Part shown: in pieces, positions 1 through 3,985 of the stretch | Numbering within the stretch: the stretch's first letter is position 1 | Layout: every line of letters starts with the position of its first letter | Source of the DNA: Myxococcales bacterium | GTDB lineage: Bacteria; Myxococcota; Polyangia; Fen-1088 | Reading direction: 5' to 3' | Length of the DNA: 6,634 nucleotides | Assembly: GCA_003155465.1 (NCBI GenBank) | Contig: PMCR01000574.1 | Coordinates: forward strand, 1 to 6,634 | Made by a program: the position numbers and the translations under genes | The notes under the pieces: generated by a model | Seen by the model: only the letters and a program-made list of their open reading frames with translations | Database searches by the model: none | Told to the model about the DNA's origin: nothing

Positions 1-593
1 TGGTGCTCGACACCGAGGTGTACTCGAACACCGGTGGCCAGTGCTCGAAGGCGACCCCGACCGGAGCCGTGGCCAAGTTCGCGGCGGCGGGCAAGCCGAC
101 ATCGAAAAAGGATTTGGGCATGATGGCCATTGCGTACCGCAACTGCTACGTCGCCAAGGTGGCCATGGGCTACAGCGACATCCAGACCGTGCGGGCCTTC
201 ATCGAGGCCGATGCCTACGACGGTCCGTCCATCATCATCGCGTACAGCCACTGCATCGCCCACGGCATTGACATGGCCAAGGGCATGGACAACCAAGCCG
301 CGGCGGTCGACAGCGGTGCCTGGACCCTGTACCGATTCAACCCGGGGCTGTACGCCAAGGGCGAGAACCCGCTCAAGCTCGACTCCAAGGCGCCCAAGAT
401 GACCTACGAACAGTGGGCGATGACCGAGACTCGGTTCCGCTCGCTGGCCCAGGTCATGCCGGATCGCGCCCGCGCCCTGATGGCGCAAGGTCAGCAGGAG
501 GCCCAGGCGCGCTGGAAGCTGTATGAGGCCCTGGCAGTGGCCGGCGCAAGCTCGCCCTTTGCTCCGCCCGCGCCTGACAAGCCGGTCTCCTAG
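1..593 (+). CDS. nifJ: Pyruvate:ferredoxin (flavodoxin) oxidoreductase, C-terminal part (5' end outside window)
   Basis: This enzyme oxidatively decarboxylates pyruvate with CoA to acetyl-CoA and CO2 and passes two electrons to ferredoxin or flavodoxin in the cytoplasm. About 196 C-terminal residues are visible; the full single-chain enzyme is usually near 1,170-1,200 residues, so most of the gene lies to the left. The visible part is the thiamine-diphosphate-binding domain. It has the motif DTEVYSNTGGQ (residues 3-13 of the visible part), typical of the cofactor/Mg site, followed by SKATPTGAVAKFAAAGK. YSHCIAHG follows at residues 81-88; by analogy with the Desulfovibrio africanus enzyme, Cys84 is the C-terminal ligand of the proximal [4Fe-4S] cluster. 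The end is a short Pro/Ala-rich tail (SSPFAPPAPDKPVS) before TAG at 591-593. The tail appears to lack the longer C-terminal extension known from the Desulfovibrio enzyme. The GTG at base 3 is internal, not a start. The next gene is convergent, so this gene ends its transcription unit here. Family assignment is very secure; the choice between a ferredoxin and a flavodoxin partner is not visible. Confidence 0.95.
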   Translation, partial: VLDTEVYSNTGGQCSKATPTGAVAKFAAAGKPTSKKDLGMMAIAYRNCYVAKVAMGYSDIQTVRAFIEADAYDGPSIIIAYSHCIAHGIDMAKGMDNQAAAVDSGAWTLYRFNPGLYAKGENPLKLDSKAPKMTYEQWAMTETRFRSLAQVMPDRARALMAQGQQEAQARWKLYEALAVAGASSPFAPPAPDKPVS

Positions 594-656
594 TACCGAT
601 TCTTGGAAGTCCTTGACTGGTTCGGGTTGGCGGTTCCGGGGCCGGCACCGGCAGCC

Positions 657-681
657 GAATCCGGTTCCGGCCGCCGGATTC
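657..681. repeat. Inverted repeat, 8-bp perfect stem
   Basis: GAATCCGG (657-664) and CCGGATTC (674-681) are exact reverse complements separated by 9 bases. The stem begins 64 bases after the stop of the oxidoreductase gene. The inner CCGGTTCCGG overlaps the second copy of a 9-base direct repeat (CGGTTCCGG at 631-639 and 662-670). It could fold in the 3' UTR of either convergent transcript and has no adjoining T tract. Confidence 0.5.
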
Positions 682-696
682 CCCTTCGGAGACTTC

Positions 697-724
697 GGGA
701 CGGGCAGCCCACCCTGCCCGCCCC
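697..724. terminator. GC-rich hairpin, candidate bidirectional transcript end
   Basis: CGGGCAG (701-707) pairs perfectly with CTGCCCG (714-720) around the 6-base loop CCCACC. One A/C mismatch outward, the stem extends by GGG/CCC (697-699 with 722-724). It sits about 105 bases past the stop of the plus-strand gene and about 155 bases past the stop of the minus-strand gene, a reasonable place for a shared 3'-end structure. Against this, neither strand has a T run after the stem, so it may act only as an RNA-stabilising 3' stem or have no role. Confidence 0.35.
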
Positions 725-751
725 ACACGCTTCGTGCGCGTAACTCGGCCA

Positions 752-824
752 GCGTGTGCGTGAGCGGTAGCGTGAGCGTGTCCGACCAGCGTGGCGCAGA
801 TCGCGGCACCCGGCCCGCTCACGC
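752..824. repeat. Tandem 12-base near-repeat facing an inverted copy
   Basis: GCGTGAGCG occurs at 758-766 and again at 770-778, a 12-base period. Its reverse complement CGCTCACGC is at 816-824. The first copy pairs over 10 bases (758-767 with 815-824, GCGTGAGCGG with CCGCTCACGC). Each of the two direct copies could therefore pair with the same downstream arm, giving two alternative long-loop stems. Further out, GCGTGTG (752-758) is the exact reverse complement of CACACGC (724-730). The function is unknown. The repeats could be a folded 3' UTR or a decayed interspersed repeat. Confidence 0.5.
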
Positions 825-879
825 GTTCGCCCACACATCCCGCGTGCCCCACACGGACTCGCTGGATTGGGGCCTTTCC

Positions 880-3330
880 CTATGCTGTGCGTCTGTCCTG
901 CACCAGGGCTGTCCGCCTATGCTGCCAGATAGTGGCAAGAATCCAGACCAGCAGAATCAGCACAGCCACGCCGAATACCCGCAGGCCCAAGGCGAGCCCC
1001 GCTGGTTGGTAGCGAAATTCCAGCACAGCATCGCCCGCGGGAACCACCACGCCCCGCACGGCGTGGTTGGCGCGAAGAATGGGAACTGGCCGCCCCTGCA
1101 GATAGGCATGCCACCCGCCATCGTACAGATCGCTCAGAACCACCATGCCGGGGGTTTCCATGTGGACCGAGATTGTGATGCGGCTCGGAAGTTCGCTCGA
1201 AATCTCCGCCTGACCGCGGCTTTCAGTGGGCAGGGTGACCGGCGATTCGACATAGGCCGTCTCGCGGCCGTCAAACTGGTCCGATGTCAGTTTCCGAATC
1301 CGTTCCTTGGTCCCGGGGACGTATTCCACGTGTCGGGGTACGAAGACGCGAGGTAGTGCCGACGGATTCTCCATGGCCCAATAGTCGCCGCCCTGGAAAG
1401 CAGGCTTCAATCCCGGCTTGGGGATTCCCCGGAAGATCACGTAGCGGACTGCCAGCATGTCAAGTACCGGGGGCAGCTTGACGGCGTTGGGCGGTGCGAA
1501 TTCCAGCCGGGGAGTGAACCACTGGATGGAAGCGTAGGGGAAAGACTGGGACGGCGGACCAGCCACTGGCGCAAGCAGGCTGGTCAGCCGCAGGGGATCG
1601 ATGGCGTCGTATCCCCGAACGTCGCGCAACCCGCTTGTCTGTGCCAGCGCCGCCGGTAGACAGTCGAACCCGACGATTCGGCCTGGCTCTGCTTTTGCGA
1701 TTTTGTCCAGCACCGGTATGCGCGGGTAGTGAAGCCGGGGATCGCATTGCGCGTTCCACCCGTAACCGAACCAGAGCAACTCCCCGGGCAGAAGAACTCC
1801 CAGGATGAAGACGAGCGATCGCTGCGGCACCTTCGCTTTCCGCAGCAACATCCAACCCGCCAGGGTCAACCCGCACAGCACCGCATCGGCGGCGAATGAA
1901 CGGGTGAACCATTCCAGTACTTGGTGTGACCCGCCAGCGTCGCGGATTAAACCGGCCCGCAGCCCGTTCCTGAATGCGCCATCAAAGCGCGCGGCAAGAA
2001 AAGCGGGCAAATGGATGGCGCTGTTTGCGCACCAGACGCAAAGCCCGGCGGCCAGGGCAGCGGGTAACCAGCACCACGGCCGCCACCGCGCTTGACCCTG
2101 CCAGAGGCTCTCCAGTCCCACCGCCGCCAGAACGATGATGGCCATTGACGTCGCCAACACAAGGCGGTTGTGGGACATCATGTTGAGGCCGGGAAGGCGA
2201 AGCAACCACGTGATTCCAGGAACAGCCAGACACCAACTCAATCCCACGAATCCGACGATGACGAAGAAGATCGTGGTGGCGCGATGGCGCCGGCTTTGCC
2301 AGGCCAGTGGCGCCAGAAACAGCGTGGCGATCAAGCCGGCATACGCCGCAGCTGCGCTCTCCATTTGGTTCAAGTGACCGGCCGGTGCAAGCCGCAGACT
2401 TCCGCTTTCCGTCGAGCCATAGATGTTGGGAAAGATGACCTCTGGGAGAGCGGCCAGTCCAAAGGGCGGCCGCTCGACACTGCCCAGGCTGCGGCGGATC
2501 ATGCGCGCCCCGGTCTCGGCGTACTCGGCCATCGACAGGATTTCTGGCGCGGCGAGCATGAATCCCAGGCCCCACGCACTTAGCAGAAGACAACCGGCCA
2601 CAAGCGCCGAGCGCGAGCCCAATCGCCCGCGGAAGGTGGCAAGGAAACACCAGAGCGCATATAGCCCTACCACAATCATCACTTGCCCGGCCATGTCGGG
2701 AGAGACGCTTATCAGCGTCAGCCCGGTGAGCAGGGACAGTCCGATAGGGGCAGGGCTGGCTCGCGTATGTATTGTCCTGTCCACGGCCAGAAGCAGCCAG
2801 GGCAGCATGAGCAGCGTGTGGGGATGGGCGTACCCCAGCCAGAAGATGAAGAAGGCGGTCAGGGGATGGCACCACGCGGTTATGGCTGACGGCCAGAAAG
2901 AAAGAGCAAGCGACCTGCGGCAGAAGGCGAAAGCTCCCAGCCCGGCGAGCAGCGCGACCAGGAGTTGGATCCAAGGCAGCACCTTGGGCGACTCGGTGAG
3001 GTCACCGAGCAGGGAGAACGGCGAGAGCTTGAGCCAGGTGTGCGGCACGCCGGTGTATTGATAGGGATTCCACAGTGGAAAGCGCCCAGACCGGATTTCC
3101 TTGGCCGCGAAGAGTCGGTTGGGTTCCTTCTGCAGGACCAGATCGGACAGCACGAAGTTGTGCGGCGGGGCGCTGCCCAGACCGGGCGACTTCGGAATGT
3201 AGACGTTGTCTTGCGCCAGGATATCGAGGGGAAGCAAGATCCTGCTTCCGATCAGCGAGGGCCCGTACAGAGCGGCCTGTCCGACGAGGATCCCCAGGAT
3301 GACGATCGCCAGCCTTCGCAGAGGCGACAT
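880..3330 (-). CDS. YfhO-family polytopic membrane protein (816 aa)
   Basis: Large inner-membrane protein with a GT-C-like layout. It has an N-terminal membrane segment (about residues 7-27), an extracytoplasmic loop with Asp36 in LLPLDILAQ and Asp63, and then FPLWNPYQYTGVPH (84-97), the family's R.G.FPLWNP-type motif. About a dozen hydrophobic segments follow, up to about residue 522 (including 117-137, 144-166, 213-231, 242-261, 352-373, 391-407 and 504-522). An extracytoplasmic domain of about 250 residues comes next, then a last helix near 783-802 and a basic tail. The end of that domain, DLYDGGWHAYLQGRPVP then RANHAVRGVVVPAG and LEFRYQP, is the hallmark C-terminal block of YfhO proteins. 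In Firmicutes, YfhO is implicated in glycosylation of lipoteichoic acid; in Gram-negative bacteria its substrate is unknown, and nothing here identifies it. I chose ATG at 3330 because GGGAGG lies 7 bases upstream and the signal-like helix follows at once. The frame stays open to 3603, but that extension overlaps the lipoprotein gene and looks like its shadow. Last gene of the apparent operon; TAG at 880-882. Confidence 0.85.
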   Translation of the reverse strand: MSPLRRLAIVILGILVGQAALYGPSLIGSRILLPLDILAQDNVYIPKSPGLGSAPPHNFVLSDLVLQKEPNRLFAAKEIRSGRFPLWNPYQYTGVPHTWLKLSPFSLLGDLTESPKVLPWIQLLVALLAGLGAFAFCRRSLALSFWPSAITAWCHPLTAFFIFWLGYAHPHTLLMLPWLLLAVDRTIHTRASPAPIGLSLLTGLTLISVSPDMAGQVMIVVGLYALWCFLATFRGRLGSRSALVAGCLLLSAWGLGFMLAAPEILSMAEYAETGARMIRRSLGSVERPPFGLAALPEVIFPNIYGSTESGSLRLAPAGHLNQMESAAAAYAGLIATLFLAPLAWQSRRHRATTIFFVIVGFVGLSWCLAVPGITWLLRLPGLNMMSHNRLVLATSMAIIVLAAVGLESLWQGQARWRPWCWLPAALAAGLCVWCANSAIHLPAFLAARFDGAFRNGLRAGLIRDAGGSHQVLEWFTRSFAADAVLCGLTLAGWMLLRKAKVPQRSLVFILGVLLPGELLWFGYGWNAQCDPRLHYPRIPVLDKIAKAEPGRIVGFDCLPAALAQTSGLRDVRGYDAIDPLRLTSLLAPVAGPPSQSFPYASIQWFTPRLEFAPPNAVKLPPVLDMLAVRYVIFRGIPKPGLKPAFQGGDYWAMENPSALPRVFVPRHVEYVPGTKERIRKLTSDQFDGRETAYVESPVTLPTESRGQAEISSELPSRITISVHMETPGMVVLSDLYDGGWHAYLQGRPVPILRANHAVRGVVVPAGDAVLEFRYQPAGLALGLRVFGVAVLILLVWILATIWQHRRTALVQDRRTA

Positions 3331-3337
3331 CGCCCGG

Positions 3338-3343
3338 CCTCCC
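3338..3343 (-). promoter_or_regulatory. Shine-Dalgarno sequence of the YfhO-family gene
   Basis: GGGAGG on the minus strand, 7 bases upstream of ATG 3330-3328. It is the strongest ribosome-binding match near any candidate start of this gene and supports 3330 over the alternatives at 3369 and 3603. Confidence 0.7.
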
Positions 3344-3365
3344 GGCGCGGGCAGCGGAAGATGGC

Positions 3366-3369
3366 TCAT
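3366..3369 (-). other. ATGA stop/start overlap (alternative start of the YfhO gene)
   Basis: On the minus strand the lipoprotein gene ends with TGA (3368-3366), and an ATG in the YfhO reading frame (3369-3367) overlaps it as ATGA. Starting here would add 13 residues (MSHLPLPAPGGRA) before the chosen start. ATGA overlaps often mark translational coupling, but no clear Shine-Dalgarno precedes this ATG, so it is recorded as an alternative or coupling signal. Confidence 0.4.
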
Positions 3370-3932
3370 TTGTCCAGGTACTTGTCGGGTTCCTGGCGCT
3401 GGAAGTGCTCCATCTGGGCCTTCTCGATACCGCGGATGATCTGCTGGGCCGGGCCGGCGGACATCTGGAAGGGGCAGTAGTCGGCAGAGCGGAAAGCGAT
3501 GTTCTTGCGCACGACCTCGTTCGGATGCTTCTGTAGCTGCAGGCCGAAGCACATGATCTCGCCGTCCTTGCCAAATCGGCCCGTGACCATGATCTCCACG
3601 CATTCAAAGATGGGCTTGAGCGGACAGGGGCGGGCTTCGTAGCGCTCGTGGACAAGGCCGTCGCGACCGGGGCGCAGGGGAATGCTCCGCCCTTGCGCGC
3701 TGACCGAAGCCGCCGCCACCGGGTTGTCCCAGGGGCGCGGGCCAGGCACGGGCCCGAAGGTCAGGAAGCGGGGGTTGACCGGCAGACCCAGTCCGGATTC
3801 GGTGACCTCGATGAACCCATCTAGGTTGGCGTCGACATCACGCTGGGATGTCGTCCCGTTGTCCAGTTGCTTGCGGCATGAGACGAGAAGGCCGAGCCAA
3901 AGGACGCCACGGATCCGACGAGAGCAGCGCAT
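3366..3932 (-). CDS. Predicted lipoprotein with one EF-hand loop, function unknown (188 aa)
   Basis: I do not recognise this family. The N terminus is a short lipoprotein signal peptide: an Arg-rich start (MRCSRRIR), a hydrophobic stretch, then lipobox LVSC with Cys19 as the lipidated residue. Residues 34-45 (DANLDGFIEVTE) fit the canonical 12-residue EF-hand calcium loop, with D1, N3, D5, G6, I8 and E12. A Pro/Gly-rich stretch follows (51-71). The C-terminal half holds four Cys (103, 111, 128, 153), which could form two disulfides in the periplasm, and ends with a charged, probably helical segment (about 162-188). The start is well fixed: an in-frame TGA lies at 3965-3963, and no ATG, GTG or TTG falls between it and ATG 3932. 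The ribosome-binding site is weak (AAGA about 8 bases upstream), which would fit translation linked to the upstream pump gene 53 bases away. The gene continues into the YfhO-family gene through an ATGA overlap. The lipobox and EF-hand are seen directly; an envelope location is inferred. Confidence 0.72.
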   Translation of the reverse strand: MRCSRRIRGVLWLGLLVSCRKQLDNGTTSQRDVDANLDGFIEVTESGLGLPVNPRFLTFGPVPGPRPWDNPVAAASVSAQGRSIPLRPGRDGLVHERYEARPCPLKPIFECVEIMVTGRFGKDGEIMCFGLQLQKHPNEVVRKNIAFRSADYCPFQMSAGPAQQIIRGIEKAQMEHFQRQEPDKYLDK

Positions 3933-3985
3933 GCCGTATCTTCGCCCGGGTCGAGGCTCGCTTCAAGCGCGGGATCGTTCTGGCG
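3933..3985 (-). other. Short intergenic spacer between pump and lipoprotein genes
   Basis: The 53-base gap carries no strong terminator and no convincing promoter. A TTGAAG/AAGATA pair with an 18-base spacer exists on the minus strand, but its -10 element is poor. The spacing fits co-transcription of the lipoprotein gene with the RND pump. Confidence 0.5.

Larger units (their letters stand above)
594..879. other. Convergent intergenic region with clustered inverted and direct repeats, no gene
   Basis: This is the 286-base gap between the stop of the oxidoreductase gene (plus) and the stop of the YfhO-family gene (minus). Open frames cross it on both strands, but they have low-complexity Arg/Pro/Gly/Ala-rich products and no recognisable family. 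What stands out is repeat structure: a 9-base direct repeat CGGTTCCGG at 631-639 and 662-670; a perfect 8-base inverted repeat at 657-664/674-681; a perfect 7-bp hairpin at 701-720; a 7-base inverted repeat CACACGC/GCGTGTG at 724-730/752-758; and a 10-base inverted repeat at 758-767/815-824. Transcripts from both sides must end here, so some of these may be 3'-end structures. No run of T follows any of them on either strand, so intrinsic termination is unproven. Confidence 0.7.

Noticed and set aside
454..852. Minus-strand open frames (454-852 and 590-838) over the intergenic region
   Set aside because: No family resemblance, Arg/Ala/Gly/Pro-rich products, partial overlap with the oxidoreductase gene, and no convincing ribosome-binding site.
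846..873. GCCCC/GGGGC 5-bp stem followed by CTTTCCC as a terminator for the oxidoreductase gene
   Set aside because: The stem is short, the loop is 18 bases and the T content is low; too weak to call.
523..1356. A 277-codon plus-strand frame spanning the end of the oxidoreductase gene, the intergenic region and the end of the YfhO gene
   Set aside because: It runs through two real genes on alternative frames or strands and has low-complexity composition and no recognisable domain.
1982..2974. A 330-codon minus-strand frame inside the YfhO-family gene
   Set aside because: It is a frame-shifted shadow of the same strand. The YfhO frame carries all the membrane segments and motifs without interruption, so there is no sign of a real second gene or a frameshift.
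3331..3603. N-terminal extension of the YfhO-family frame up to ATG 3603
   Set aside because: The extra residues are Arg/Pro-rich, overlap the lipoprotein gene in another frame, and precede a proper Shine-Dalgarno plus membrane-segment start at 3330.
3938..3967. Possible sigma-70-like promoter (TTGAAG, 18 bases, AAGATA) before the lipoprotein gene
   Set aside because: The -10 element is a poor match and its 3' end would lie only a few bases from the start codon. The spacing fits read-through from the pump gene better.
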